Assembly (NCBI GenBank): GCA_902362805.1
Contig: CABIXY010000011.1
Coordinates: 3,855 to 67,854 of the forward strand
Direction of reading: 5' to 3'
Length of the DNA: 64,000 nucleotides
Source: Eubacteriaceae bacterium
GTDB taxonomy: Bacteria; Bacillota; Clostridia; Peptostreptococcales; Anaerovoracaceae
Below the pieces are notes generated by a model. It was given only the letters and a program-made list of their open reading frames with translations. It made no database searches and was not told the DNA's origin. Numbering within the stretch: the stretch's first letter is position 1; the number at the start of each line of letters is the position of its first letter. Made by a program: the position numbers and the translations under genes. Positions 1 to 7,984 of the stretch are shown piece after piece.

Positions 1-429
1 CAGAGGCACCATCAGCAGACATCCTAGCAGCCCGCCCAGTGCTGAAATAGCAAAAATTGTAACGATTTTGATGTCCAGATTCATCAAAAGCAGCGCCGGT
101 AGGGTAAATGCGACACCTGCCGCCAAAGCTTCTCCTGATGATCCCACAGTCTGAATGATGTTGTTCTCCAGCACCGTTCCGTTCTTGAAGCACTTCAGCG
201 CTGCCATACCGATGACTGCCGCCGGAATCGACGCACAGATGGTCATACCGATTTTCATCGCCAAGTATGCGTTAGCCGCTCCAAAAAGACAGGCCAAAAT
301 GCATCCGATCACAATGGCACGCACGGTAAATTCTTTTATGTTCTCTGTAGCAGGAACATATGGCTGATACTCATCTCCGCTGACGTTTGCGGAAAAGTTC
401 GCCGTTCTTTTGGTTTCCTTGTTTTCCAT
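1..429 (-). CDS. OPT-family oligopeptide transporter, N-terminal part (runs off left edge)
   Basis: The reading frame starts at an ATG at 429 preceded by GGAGG and stays open to base 1, so only the first 143 residues are present. After a hydrophilic N-terminus comes a hydrophobic segment (IVIGCILACLFGAANAYLAM) and then the NIIQTVGSSGEALAAG stretch, which is characteristic of bacterial members of the OPT/YSL family of proton-coupled oligopeptide or metal-chelate importers. It is a multi-pass membrane protein. The gene lies downstream of an array of three 94-110 bp repeats that separates it from the beta-lactamase-like gene. Substrate cannot be told from the sequence. Family call is confident. 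Confidence 0.88.
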   Translation of the reverse strand, partial: MENKETKRTANFSANVSGDEYQPYVPATENIKEFTVRAIVIGCILACLFGAANAYLAMKIGMTICASIPAAVIGMAALKCFKNGTVLENNIIQTVGSSGEALAAGVAFTLPALLLMNLDIKIVTIFAISALGGLLGCLLMVPL

Positions 430-440
430 TTTGTACCTCC

Positions 441-738
441 TAATGGCGCTTGCCACAATTTCTACAGGAAATTGATGGAAGGCCTTATGCTTTAGCGTCC
501 CGCAAACAGTGCGAGCGGCAAGACGCTAGTCGTATAATGGCGCTTGCCACAATTTCTACAAGAAATTGGTGGAAGGCCTTATGCTTTAGCGTCCCGCAAA
601 CAGTGCGAGCGGCAAGACACTAGTCGTATAATGGCGCTTGCCACAATTTCTGCAAGAAATTGATGGAAGGCCTTATGCTTTAAATCCCCAAGAGTGCGAG
701 CGCTTTGTGCGAACCACGATTGGAGGGATTTAGTCGTA
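441..738. repeat. Tandem array of a two-hairpin repeat, three units (family 1)
   Basis: Units begin with TAATGGCGCTTGCCA at 441, 535 and 629 (period 94; the last unit is about 110 bp). Each unit has hairpin A (GGCGCTTGCCA paired with TGGAAGGCC, inner CAATTTC/GAAATTG), a linker CCTTATGCTTTA, hairpin B, and the boundary TAGTCGTATAATGG. Hairpin B is closed by AGCGTC/GACGCT in unit 1 but by TAAATCC/GGATTTA in unit 3, so both arms changed together. An AGTGCGAGCG stretch lies inside hairpin B in all three units. A related single unit lies at 44838-44934. The array fills the whole gap between the beta-lactamase-like gene and the OPT gene. Confidence 0.85.
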
Positions 739-743
739 TATAA

Positions 744-1514
744 TTACTTACCTTGGAAATAGTCGAAGACCAGCTTTGAAGTCTCTGCTAAGACTTTACG
801 GCCGCAGTTGTTATCGCCCGTTTCCCAGGAAAAAAATACGTAAATATAATTTCGCTTTTCTGTGTAGACGATAGCAATATCGTGGTCCAACGCGTCCAAC
901 TCTCCGCTTTTGCGGGCAATGACAAGTTCATCAGGCAAATCACGACGCATGGCTTCCTCATCAGCTTGGCCCTTCATAATGTCGAGCATTTGCGCATCAA
1001 AGGGCTGTCCCAGCAGGCTTCCCTGATATAAGCGTTCAAGCAGGCTAGTCATATCCATTACAGAAGTGTAATTCTGTCTTCCCTCTTCTGCGGCTGCAAA
1101 ATCCATCATCTTTCTCTGAATGACAGAGGTCCTGCATCCGATTTGCTGCATCAGTTCATTAAGAGATGCCATACCGAAATAATCCACAAGCACGTTGGTT
1201 GCTGTATTATCGCTGTAAACCACCATCAGGCTCAGCAGCTCTTCCAGACTGTAAAGTCTCGGCCGCAAAAACTGCAAAACGCTGAAATCTACCAGGTCTT
1301 CCTTCTTGACCGCTATCTCTTTGTCCAAAGTGAGAGAACCGATTTTGATGCATCGGAACGCTTCAACAAGAATGTACATCTTAATTAAGCTGGCAGACGG
1401 GACTTTTAAACACTCATTGTGGCATAAAGTTTCTCCGTCTGACAGGTCTTTGATCAGAAAAGCACCCTGTACGTTCTCTTTTTTTAGATATGCAATCAAT
1501 TGCTCTTTTAACAT
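744..1514 (-). CDS. Class A beta-lactamase-fold serine hydrolase without signal peptide
   Basis: 256 residues carrying the signature positions of the serine beta-lactamase/PBP fold: SLIK at 42-45 (SxxK nucleophile motif), SDN at 101-103, E144-G-R-Q-N148 (matching the ExxxN omega-loop of class A enzymes) and KSG at 202-204 (KTG motif). There is no N-terminal signal sequence or lipobox, so the protein should stay in the cytoplasm, which is odd for an enzyme acting on cell-wall precursors or beta-lactams. The start at 1514 is set by GGAGG eight bases upstream. It could be a beta-lactamase relative that works on a cytosolic peptide or ester; resistance is not implied. Family confident, function open. 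Confidence 0.82.
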   Translation of the reverse strand: MLKEQLIAYLKKENVQGAFLIKDLSDGETLCHNECLKVPSASLIKMYILVEAFRCIKIGSLTLDKEIAVKKEDLVDFSVLQFLRPRLYSLEELLSLMVVYSDNTATNVLVDYFGMASLNELMQQIGCRTSVIQRKMMDFAAAEEGRQNYTSVMDMTSLLERLYQGSLLGQPFDAQMLDIMKGQADEEAMRRDLPDELVIARKSGELDALDHDIAIVYTEKRNYIYVFFSWETGDNNCGRKVLAETSKLVFDYFQGK

Positions 1515-1554
1515 GTTATACCTCCACTGTGATAAAGCGTTACTAGAAACAAAA

Positions 1555-1660
1555 AAGCGGCTGCGCCACTCCGCTAGGGACCCCTAGGTTCCCTTCGGCG
1601 CTTGCTACGCAAGCTGAGCACCCTCCTGAGGGCGGCGAGGGGTCCCCTCTGCACACCCCT
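1555..1660. repeat. GC-rich stretch of stacked palindromes
   Basis: Several perfect short palindromes follow one another: CTAGGGACCCCTAG, GCTTGCTACGCAAGC, CCCTCCTGAGGG and GAGGGGTCCCCTC. The composition is much richer in G and C than its AT-rich flanks. The short open frames here look incidental. It lies between the beta-lactamase-like gene and DUF3870 and precedes a long inverted repeat. It may be a structured RNA or a fragment of a GC-rich repeat; no coding signal was seen. Confidence 0.5.
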
Positions 1661-1703
1661 TTTTTGTTTAGTAGGAAATCGATATTTCCTATTAAACAAA
1701 AAA
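1660..1703. terminator. Long inverted repeat, probable bidirectional terminator
   Basis: The arms TTTTTTGTTTA-TAGGAAAT and ATTTCCTA-TAAACAAAAAA pair almost perfectly around a CGAT loop, giving a stem of about 20 bp bounded by T and A tracts. It lies about 100 bp past the stop of the minus-strand DUF3870 gene and would end that transcript. Confidence 0.65.
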
Positions 1704-1804
1704 ACAGCACAAAACAAAGCGAAAAGACTCTTTGTTTCATGCTGGATTTCATTCGTGGTATCGCAGTCTTGGTTATCGACTGCAACTAAACTGAATAAAG
1801 CAGC

Positions 1805-2134
1805 TTAGAGATAATATTCTTCTTTCACTAACTGATATTTCTTGACCGCATCTTTGTAAGCCGTAATAATCGCTTTCTGGGATGAACCGAAATATCTGCG
1901 CTTAACCGTCTCAATCAGCTTCTCGTCATAACGGCCCAAAGTACCGCCGCTGAATATATCTTTGACGAACCTGTTGGTAATGTCAATGGTTGCGGTGCAT
2001 TCCAAATCAACAATGCGGTCGTCCCTGGTATCCACAACAAATCCGATAAAGAAAATATTGAATCTGCTAGTTATGGCGTTATCACAGCTGGTCTTTCCGT
2101 GACCGATGACGTACACTGTGTTCTCATCATACAT
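1805..2134 (-). CDS. DUF3870 domain protein
   Basis: A 109-residue soluble protein. The pattern VYVIGHGKTSCDNAI near the start followed by FIGFVVDTRDDRIVDLECTATID matches the DUF3870 family, small proteins seen in Clostridia near amino-acid metabolism genes. No biochemical role is established. The start at 2134 is preferred to the ATG three codons earlier because the GGAGA ribosome-binding site lies directly against the earlier ATG but about 9 bases from this one. No membrane segments. The gene is followed by a long inverted-repeat terminator and is not tightly coupled to the upstream dipeptidase. Confidence 0.8.
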   Translation of the reverse strand: MYDENTVYVIGHGKTSCDNAITSRFNIFFIGFVVDTRDDRIVDLECTATIDITNRFVKDIFSGGTLGRYDEKLIETVKRRYFGSSQKAIITAYKDAVKKYQLVKEEYYL

Positions 2135-2244
2135 CGCAGTCATTCTCCTATTCTATGCGCAAAGTTGTTACATACTATTTATACATAATATAGCATAGAT
2201 ATTGTTTATTGTCTACAAAATGCGACAAAATTAGCCGTGTATAC

Positions 2245-3570
2245 TTACCCGGACCCACTCCCTGCCAGCTGGCACATGGCTCTGGCAATCATACCGGCAT
2301 CCATCATCAGCTCGTCGACGGTGATAAACTCGTCTGTTTCATGAATTCGGTTCTGGCAGCCGGGGAAGATTGGTCCAAAAGCCACTGTATTTGGCAGTGC
2401 CTTCGCATAAGTGCCGCCTCCGATGGCAATCGGTTCACAGCGTTCTCCTGTTTCCACTTCATAGACCTCTTGCAGAGTCTCTACTAATGGATGATCTTTG
2501 GGCATGTATAGGCCCGGTTTATTTTTCACAACTTCAACTAGAATAGAGGCCTTTGCTCCCGCCTCCTTCATTTTCTGCAGAGGCACTTCTTCGTCTAGGG
2601 ATGCTGGAAAGCGGCAGTCCAAAGTCAACTGTATTTTTTCTTCATCTCCATGGAGCAGCCCAGTATTAAACGTACTGCTGCCCAATTCTCTGTCATTACA
2701 GTAGATATCAAAGCCGCTGCCATCCGAGCTGTCATACAGATGCTCCATATAGAATGCAGCAAAGGCTTTCAGCGTTTCCGAACATTCAGCAAAACAGCAA
2801 TGTTGCGTTAACTTCTTCATTAAATCGTCAATGGCATTTTCACCGATTTCGGGGGCACTTCCATGGGCGGCCATACCTTTTCCCTGCAGATGAATCTGTT
2901 CCTCACCTCTTTGGAGAAGCAGCTGCGCACTGTCAGGCACTTGGTTCACCACGTTTCCTCCCTTCGCCATTGCCAAGGTCCACTTTGTTGAATCTGCCTG
3001 CAGGTTTCGGGTCAGTTTAAGATTGACCAGCCGTTTTTCAGAAAAGATAACTGGGTAATCTGCGTCCGGGGTAAATGCCATAACCGGTAGTTCTTCTGTC
3101 TCTTTATATCTGATCATATCGTGGCTGCCCGATTCTTCATCTGTTCCAAAGATGATACGGATTCTGCGTTTCAATTTGATACCGGCATCCTTTATTGCCT
3201 TCAGCGCAAAGAGGGAAGCGATGAGCGGACCCTTGTCATCGGTAGTTCCTCGTCCGAATATTTTTCCGTCTGCTACCCGTCCTTCAAAAGGAGGATAGGT
3301 CCACCCATCGCCTTCTGGCACAATATCAAGATGTCCGAGAACGGCGATCATCTCGTCGCCCTCTCCATATTCCGCATAACCTACGTGTCCATCTATATTA
3401 GCAATCCGAAATCCCATTTCTGCTGCCAAGTTCAACATATATTCCAAAGCGCGGTACACTTCCCTGCCGTAGGGCATTCCCGGCTCAGCTTTGCTTTTGA
3501 CACTTCTGATTGCAATACACGCTTGTAGTTTTTCGATCATCTTCTGCTGGTCAATATATTCTTCTAACAT
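2245..3570 (-). CDS. pepV: M20 family dipeptidase, PepV type
   Basis: 441 residues with the metallopeptidase M20 order of motifs: LGHLDIVPEGDGW (first zinc His and Asp), GRGTTDDKGP (bridging Asp), TDEESGSHD (catalytic Glu pair) and TPDADYPV, then a lid domain and a C-terminal GGGTYAK and HETDEF. This matches PepV-type Xaa-His dipeptidases, which cleave dipeptides in the cytosol using two zinc ions. The start at 3570 follows GGGGGA; an ATG 18 codons earlier has no such site. Its own transcript seems to begin after the terminator at 3646-3680. Family confident; peptide specificity unknown. Confidence 0.9.
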   Translation of the reverse strand: MLEEYIDQQKMIEKLQACIAIRSVKSKAEPGMPYGREVYRALEYMLNLAAEMGFRIANIDGHVGYAEYGEGDEMIAVLGHLDIVPEGDGWTYPPFEGRVADGKIFGRGTTDDKGPLIASLFALKAIKDAGIKLKRRIRIIFGTDEESGSHDMIRYKETEELPVMAFTPDADYPVIFSEKRLVNLKLTRNLQADSTKWTLAMAKGGNVVNQVPDSAQLLLQRGEEQIHLQGKGMAAHGSAPEIGENAIDDLMKKLTQHCCFAECSETLKAFAAFYMEHLYDSSDGSGFDIYCNDRELGSSTFNTGLLHGDEEKIQLTLDCRFPASLDEEVPLQKMKEAGAKASILVEVVKNKPGLYMPKDHPLVETLQEVYEVETGERCEPIAIGGGTYAKALPNTVAFGPIFPGCQNRIHETDEFITVDELMMDAGMIARAMCQLAGSGSG

Positions 3571-3645
3571 ATTTCTAGTCCCCCAACTAGTCAAGATTAA
3601 ATGTCGTCCACAGTAGACGACCATTTGTAGTATACATTCTTAGGT

Positions 3646-3680
3646 ATTAAAAACGGACACGACAAAAATGTCATGCCCGG
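3646..3680 (-). terminator. Intrinsic terminator upstream of the dipeptidase gene
   Basis: On the minus strand CGGGCATGACA pairs with TGTCGTGTCCG across a TTTT loop and is followed by TTTTTAAT. It would stop transcripts coming from the decayed region above before they enter the dipeptidase gene. Confidence 0.7.
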
Positions 3681-3737
3681 CCTCATTTACGTTGAACTGC
3701 TGTACGCGTCTAAATAAATAAGTGTTCAGCAACTTTG

Positions 3738-3845
3738 TTATGAACTCATTATAACAGGTGCCTTCCTCTGAATTTAGATTTGTGGCACATGCTTCAATGA
3801 GTTCTACCTTGCGGCAACGCCGATAGGATTATGAACTCATTATAA
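3738..3845. repeat. Two-hairpin repeat unit (family 2) bounded by a 17-bp direct repeat
   Basis: TTATGAACTCATTATAA occurs at 3738 and again at 3829, 91 bp apart. Between them lie hairpin A (GGTGCC paired with GGCAC), the linker ATGCTTCAATGA, and hairpin B closed by AATGAGTTC/GAACTCATT around CTTGCGGCAACGCCGATAGGATT. The unit at 13235-13334 keeps the same core and linker but uses AATGAACGC/GCGTTTATT for the stem, again changed on both sides. Spacing, two-hairpin order and the ATGCTT linker resemble family 1 at 441-738. The rest of the 3571-3876 gap holds the terminator above and no gene. Confidence 0.75.
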
Positions 3846-3876
3846 TACCAATTATCCAAATTGTCTATCTTTTTTG

Positions 3877-4356
3877 CTAAATATCAAGATTAGCCGCAGC
3901 GACACCTTTTTTCTTCGTATAGATTCTTGATACGATGTAGATTGCCAGATAGCACGACACGCAGACGTAAATGGCCATTGCCTCGCTCGCATCAAGCAAT
4001 GTAACGACCAGAATTGCTGCAAAGGCCAAGACACCCAGAATCGGAGCCAGCCGGTAAGAATCCACCTTAAAGTTCAAGACTTCCAACCGATCGACTTCTG
4101 TCAGATATCTCTTTCTAAATCTGTATTGACAGATGTAGATGTCGGAATACATGAAAATATTGCCTCCTCCAATGAAGTAAACAAGGAACAGATAGACAGT
4201 ATCTTGGGCAACAAATTCTGCAATAATTCCAACCATTGCAAAGAGCATACTGATGGTCAGCGCAACAATCTGCGCAGTGAAACAGGCATAGCTGCCGACA
4301 TCTCCCCCAGACAAGATGTCATCAGTTTTGCGCCGGGATACCAGGACGCATTTCAT
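3877..4356 (-). pseudogene. C-terminal remnant of an APC amino-acid permease
   Basis: The 159-residue frame has four hydrophobic segments and the loop ICQYRFRKRYL with NFKVDSYRLAPILGVLAF, which is the usual end of amino-acid/polyamine permeases of about 450-500 residues. The first eight or so membrane helices are missing, and the leader MKCVLVSRRKTDDIL is unlike a permease N-terminus. Its ATG overlaps the stop of the DppA remnant upstream (ATGA), suggesting the two were once a coupled operon that lost its middle. Probably non-functional. A short independent membrane protein is possible but less likely. Confidence 0.65.
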
Positions 4357-4555
4357 GCATTTTGATGTTCTTTAAAGTGAATCTGCAGGCTGTACTGTTC
4401 TTCAAGTGGAATCAAATCCGCCTCTTGCTGCAACGCTGTTTTGACCCCTTCCCTAATCTGCTCCACGGCGTCCTGCGAATGGAGGCTCCATGTGGAATTA
4501 CCTGTGCATGCCTTGGTCACAACTGTAACAATTGCCAGACAGACTTCTCAGCCAT
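4353..4555 (-). pseudogene. C-terminal remnant of a DppA-type D-aminopeptidase (M55)
   Basis: Read on the minus strand, the frame ending at 4353 gives AIVTVVTKACTGNSTWSLH followed by a helix SQDAVEQIREGVKTAL and ends with IHFKEHQNA. This matches the C-terminal part of DppA-like zinc D-aminopeptidases, where a VVVK strand precedes a LHP..A...IREG helix. An in-frame stop lies just upstream and no metal-binding N-terminal domain is present. It adjoins the permease remnant, fitting a former peptide-use operon. Recognition rests on reading by eye. Confidence 0.55.
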
Positions 4556-4562
4556 GGGCACA

Positions 4563-4924
4563 AATCCCCTCGTCTCCAGAGAGGAAAACCGATGGATTGT
4601 TGGCAGTTTCTGCGAGAATTGAGAAACTGGAGCAGGATGGATTTATCAAAGGATATCATACGGATTTAGATATGGAAAAATTGGGGTACGGTATCAAAGC
4701 TTTATTATGATTACCGTGGAGCCGGAAGACAGTCAGAAGTTCTACGAATTTATCAAAGCGCGGAAATGTGCTTTAGAGTGTACCATATTACGAGGCCTTA
4801 CTCAATGATACTCAAGGCAACCTTTTCCACTACGACGCTGCTGGATGAATTTTTAGGTAAACTGCAAGTCTTTGGCAAGACGGAGATGCAGGTGGTGTTT
4901 TCTACCGTGCTGGAACGACATTAA
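4563..4924 (+). pseudogene. Frameshifted Lrp/AsnC family regulator
   Basis: Three plus-strand frames together spell an Lrp protein. The first gives the end of the helix-turn-helix and the linker (LLAVSARIEKLEQDGFIKGY, then HTDLDMEKLGYGIKA); the second continues with FIMITVEPEDSQKFYEFIKA; the third finishes with HITRPYSMILKATFSTTTLL and KLQVFGKTEMQVVFSTVLER before a TAA at 4922. At least two frameshifts, near 4705 and 4785, and a damaged N-terminus make it a pseudogene. The DppA and permease remnants alongside may have been its target. Confidence 0.75.
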
Positions 4925-4984
4925 AGGCTCGCCGCTTCTGACCCGTTCAGAGGCGTTTTTTTAATATAGTGGAACGGTATTTAT

Positions 4985-5490
4985 AATCTGGGTTGCAATG
5001 CCGCCTACAACTGCACCGTTGAGACGCATAAATCCGATCACCATGCTCCTACCGCAGCATTGTTTTCATTCAAAGAAAAAACTCCCATCAGATAACTCGT
5101 TCAGAATCCCTCTGCCATCTCCTCGTTTTTTCTCCAGTTCCAATAACTGCCGATTCAAATCACCGGCGCTTTGGTTTTGATAGCGAGTCGATAAAGGCGA
5201 TGAATCTTACGGCCATGCATTTCCCCGAAGGAACCGCCCATCACTTCACCATCCTGGCTAAAGACGTATACCAGGCACCCGTCAATGGTTCCATATCCGG
5301 TTATGACACCATCCGAGGCCTCAACCTTCTCAGGCGTATAGAAATCTGTCCGCCGTGCGGTAATATGCTCGCCGATTTCCATAAAGCTGCCTGGGTCTAA
5401 AATTCGGCGAATTCTTCGAAGCGCTTTTGTTGTAGTACGCCGTTCCGTTACAATCATCTTCTGTCCCCCATTCTTGTAATTTCGCTATCA
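4985..5490 (-). pseudogene. Decayed acyl-CoA carboxylase / decarboxylase carboxyltransferase alpha subunit
   Basis: The frame 5155-5457 encodes RRIRRILDPGSFMEIGEH and ITGYGTIDGCLVYVFSQDG then MGGSFGEMHGRKI, typical of the N-terminal half of the carboxyltransferase subunit of biotin-dependent decarboxylases. It stops after IKTKAPVI. Further on, in another frame, VIGFMRLNGAVVGGIATQ (about 4985-5040) is the NxVxGFARLNG strand of the second half, so an internal piece is lost and the frame is broken. Upstream, MIAKLQEWGTEDD at about 5480 in yet another frame is the former N-terminus. Full-length enzymes are around 510 residues. Confidence 0.7.
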
Positions 5491-5623
5491 TTGTAAGCGG
5501 CCGCAGTACAGAGTACAAGCGCCAGCGGTAAGTTACTAATTATTTAAAGAATTAGTATGCTCCACTTTAAATATGAAAAAATCCAGCGTCATATTATTTT
5601 ATTTTAAAACTGTATTTCAGCAG

Positions 5624-5672
5624 CCAAAAGCAAAACGGCTTCCCTATTTTAGGAAAACCGTTTTGCTTTTGG
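5624..5672. terminator. Perfect 15-bp inverted repeat after the PHP gene
   Basis: CCAAAAGCAAAACGG at 5624-5638 and its exact complement at 5658-5672 form a long stem just past the PHP gene stop at 5678. No run of T follows on the minus strand, so it may be a factor-independent terminator with a weak tract or a transcript-stabilising hairpin. Confidence 0.5.
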
Positions 5673-5677
5673 TTCAT

Positions 5678-6508
5678 TCAATTAATCTTGTAAAAGGATG
5701 GTTCATGCTGTCTGAAAACAGCATAGTAGGAGATACCATAACTTTTTATCATCTGGCTGACTTCCTCAAATCCCTCCCCCAGGCGTTCTGCCACATGAGC
5801 GTCAGAGCCAAAGGTGATGATTTCGCCGCCAAGTTCGGCATATCTTTTGATAATTTCCTTGTTGGGATTTATCATGTTTTTCGCCTTATATTTGGAAGTA
5901 TTGCACTCAATTCCACGTCCAGTCGTAATCAGTTCCTTTAATATCTCGTCTATGATATCACCGTATTTTGAATAGGAGAACGACTCTCTGGCACCGGGAC
6001 CGTATCTGAGAACGAAATCCATATGTCCTGCCACATCAAAATGGCAAAACCCTTTTACGTTCTTCAGTTCCTCTTCAAAATACTGTCTGACTGCCGTCTC
6101 AATGTCCACATCTTCATAGTGACGTTTATCTTCCGCATCCATCTTGTGAAAAGTATGGGTTGAGCCTATGATAAAATCAAAGGGATATTTTGCTGCGTAT
6201 TCATTGAGTTTCTCTGTGATATGAGGCTGGATGCCCAGTTCAATGCCGATCAGCAATTCAATCTTGTCTCTGTACTTTTCTTTTAGAGCCGTCAAGTCTG
6301 CAACATAGGCCGCCGTGGTATCGTCGTCTCCCACATCGTTTAGGAGAAATTTGAAATAGTCCGGCGGAAACGGTGGCGCATCAAAATCCTGATGGTCTGT
6401 AATACACAGACCCTCCATACCCAGACTGATAGCCTTTTCTATCTGCGCCTCTACTGGCGTTAGAGAATCGCTGGACCATCTCGTATGTACGTGCATATCT
6501 GGAATCAT
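5678..6508 (-). CDS. PHP-domain phosphoesterase, histidinol-phosphatase (HisJ) like
   Basis: 276 residues with the PHP metal-binding motifs: DMHVHTRWSSD at 4-14, ITDHQDFD near 37, a Glu in GIELGIQPH, GSTHTFH, and FGSDAHVAERLG near the C-terminus. These build the trinuclear metal site of the HisJ family of histidinol phosphatases and related phosphoesterases. No other histidine-biosynthesis gene is nearby; instead the ATG directly follows the TAA of an NhaC-type antiporter, so the two are co-translated and the substrate may be something else. Soluble, cytoplasmic. Fold confident, substrate open. Confidence 0.82.
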   Translation of the reverse strand: MIPDMHVHTRWSSDSLTPVEAQIEKAISLGMEGLCITDHQDFDAPPFPPDYFKFLLNDVGDDDTTAAYVADLTALKEKYRDKIELLIGIELGIQPHITEKLNEYAAKYPFDFIIGSTHTFHKMDAEDKRHYEDVDIETAVRQYFEEELKNVKGFCHFDVAGHMDFVLRYGPGARESFSYSKYGDIIDEILKELITTGRGIECNTSKYKAKNMINPNKEIIKRYAELGGEIITFGSDAHVAERLGEGFEEVSQMIKSYGISYYAVFRQHEPSFYKIN

Positions 6509-7984
6509 TTATTTTGCCTCCTCCATTGGAGCTGCTTCAGCAGTTTCTTTTTCTAACGGTTTAATACAGATGCCCGTCGCCGCATATACATAGGCGATAA
6601 CCCATACTGCGTAGCTCATGAAACAATACGGCAGGTATTGAATGATGGATACCCCCAGTACGGATGGGTAGTAAACGCCAGAACCGGACCAAGGAATAAA
6701 GCCCGCTAAACCGGTTCCGAAGTCTTCCATCGTCCTTGACAAGTTGAGCGTAGATAAGCCCATTTCTTTATATTTCTCGCTGTACATTTCACCAGTAAGA
6801 ATCAATGCCAATGAAGAACTTCCTCCGATGGCAACCAATACGATGACAGAGATAGAGGTCGCGAAAATCAGTCCAAATCTGGTCTTTACAGAAGTCAGCA
6901 GCTTCCCAAGGAGAACTTCAATTGCACCGATCTGTTCCATAATACCGGCAAAATAGAAACAGATATAAATCAGGATAAAGGACTTCAACATCGATGCCAG
7001 ACCGCCGCGATTCAGAAGCGCCATGGCATCCTCCCCTGCATTGGCCGCAGAGAAACCTTCTCTTGCATTTTCAACCATTTCTAAGTTGAATCCGTTATAG
7101 AGAGCTGATACGCCGTCCTGCAGATCATACCCTTGATAGAAGATACCGATGAGCAAAGCGACAACAGCAGAAATCATCATTACAACAGTGGATGGTTTCT
7201 TAGTGATAGCACCGTATACGACAATGACCAACGGAATCAATACGATGATGTTCCAGTTGAAAGCAGCATCTAGTGTATCTAAGAGCTGCAGAGTGTTCTC
7301 CGGCAGGCCAGTACCTGTTGTCTTGGTACTGATACCCATAATGATGTAAATAATGACACCGACGGCGGCTGCCGGTACAACAGTCTTTGACATATGTCTG
7401 ATATGATCGAAGATATCATTTTTGGTAGACAATGCTGCCAGGATTGTCGTATCAGAAAGAGGTGACAGCTTGTCCCCGAAGATAGCGCCTGTATAGCATG
7501 CGCCTGCCACGGCTGCAATATTCACATTCGGCATTGCGGTGGCAATCCCCATCATGGCGATACCTGCTGTTGCAGCAGATCCCCAAGAAGTACCTGTGCA
7601 AGTAGAAAATATTGCGCAGAGGGCAAAGGCCGAAACCAATATCCATTTTTCGCTAACTAACTGTACGCCGTAGTAGATGAACATAGGGATGGTTCCTGAG
7701 TACATCCATGCACCCAGCAGGAATCCCACCGCCAGCAGTACAGAAAGCGCAGCTGTCGCGGATTTGATTTTTTCAGCTGTATACATCTCCATCTCCTGCC
7801 AGGAGTATCCGCAGCGCCAGCCGATAAATACGACGTAACACACAGCAATACCGATCAAAGCTGGAGCGGATAGATCAGCCAGTGAGCCGAAGAAGAAGAT
7901 AACTAATAGTACAATGACTGCAGAAAGCGCTTCTAGCATATTGGGCTTTCTTTTTACTCTTGTTGGTTTTTCCTTTTGTTTCAT
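6509..7984 (-). CDS. nhaC: NhaC family Na+/H+ antiporter
   Basis: A 491-residue, roughly 11-13 helix membrane protein. GAIFGDKLSPLSDTTILAA and the mirrored GTSWGSAATAGIAM are the signature of the NhaC branch of the ion transporter superfamily, which exchanges sodium for protons, or sodium/protons for small carboxylates as in MleN. Start chosen at 7984 because GGAGA lies seven bases upstream; the 32 extra codons above it run into the AT-rich promoter region. Co-transcribed with the PHP phosphoesterase, which it precedes with no gap. One of three NhaC-family genes in this window. Substrate not deducible. Confidence 0.88.
   Translation of the reverse strand: MKQKEKPTRVKRKPNMLEALSAVIVLLVIFFFGSLADLSAPALIGIAVCYVVFIGWRCGYSWQEMEMYTAEKIKSATAALSVLLAVGFLLGAWMYSGTIPMFIYYGVQLVSEKWILVSAFALCAIFSTCTGTSWGSAATAGIAMMGIATAMPNVNIAAVAGACYTGAIFGDKLSPLSDTTILAALSTKNDIFDHIRHMSKTVVPAAAVGVIIYIIMGISTKTTGTGLPENTLQLLDTLDAAFNWNIIVLIPLVIVVYGAITKKPSTVVMMISAVVALLIGIFYQGYDLQDGVSALYNGFNLEMVENAREGFSAANAGEDAMALLNRGGLASMLKSFILIYICFYFAGIMEQIGAIEVLLGKLLTSVKTRFGLIFATSISVIVLVAIGGSSSLALILTGEMYSEKYKEMGLSTLNLSRTMEDFGTGLAGFIPWSGSGVYYPSVLGVSIIQYLPYCFMSYAVWVIAYVYAATGICIKPLEKETAEAAPMEEAK

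Noticed and set aside
441..738. CRISPR array
   Set aside because: The units are contiguous 94-bp repeats without unique spacers and carry two hairpins each; no cas genes are near.
1543..1808. Short open frames on both strands in the palindromic region
   Set aside because: Sequence is composed of palindromes, frames on both strands are similar, and no ribosome-binding site precedes them.
5678..6508. Histidine biosynthesis gene hisJ
   Set aside because: The fold fits, but no other his gene is present and the gene is fused in an operon with an NhaC antiporter, so the specific name was not used.
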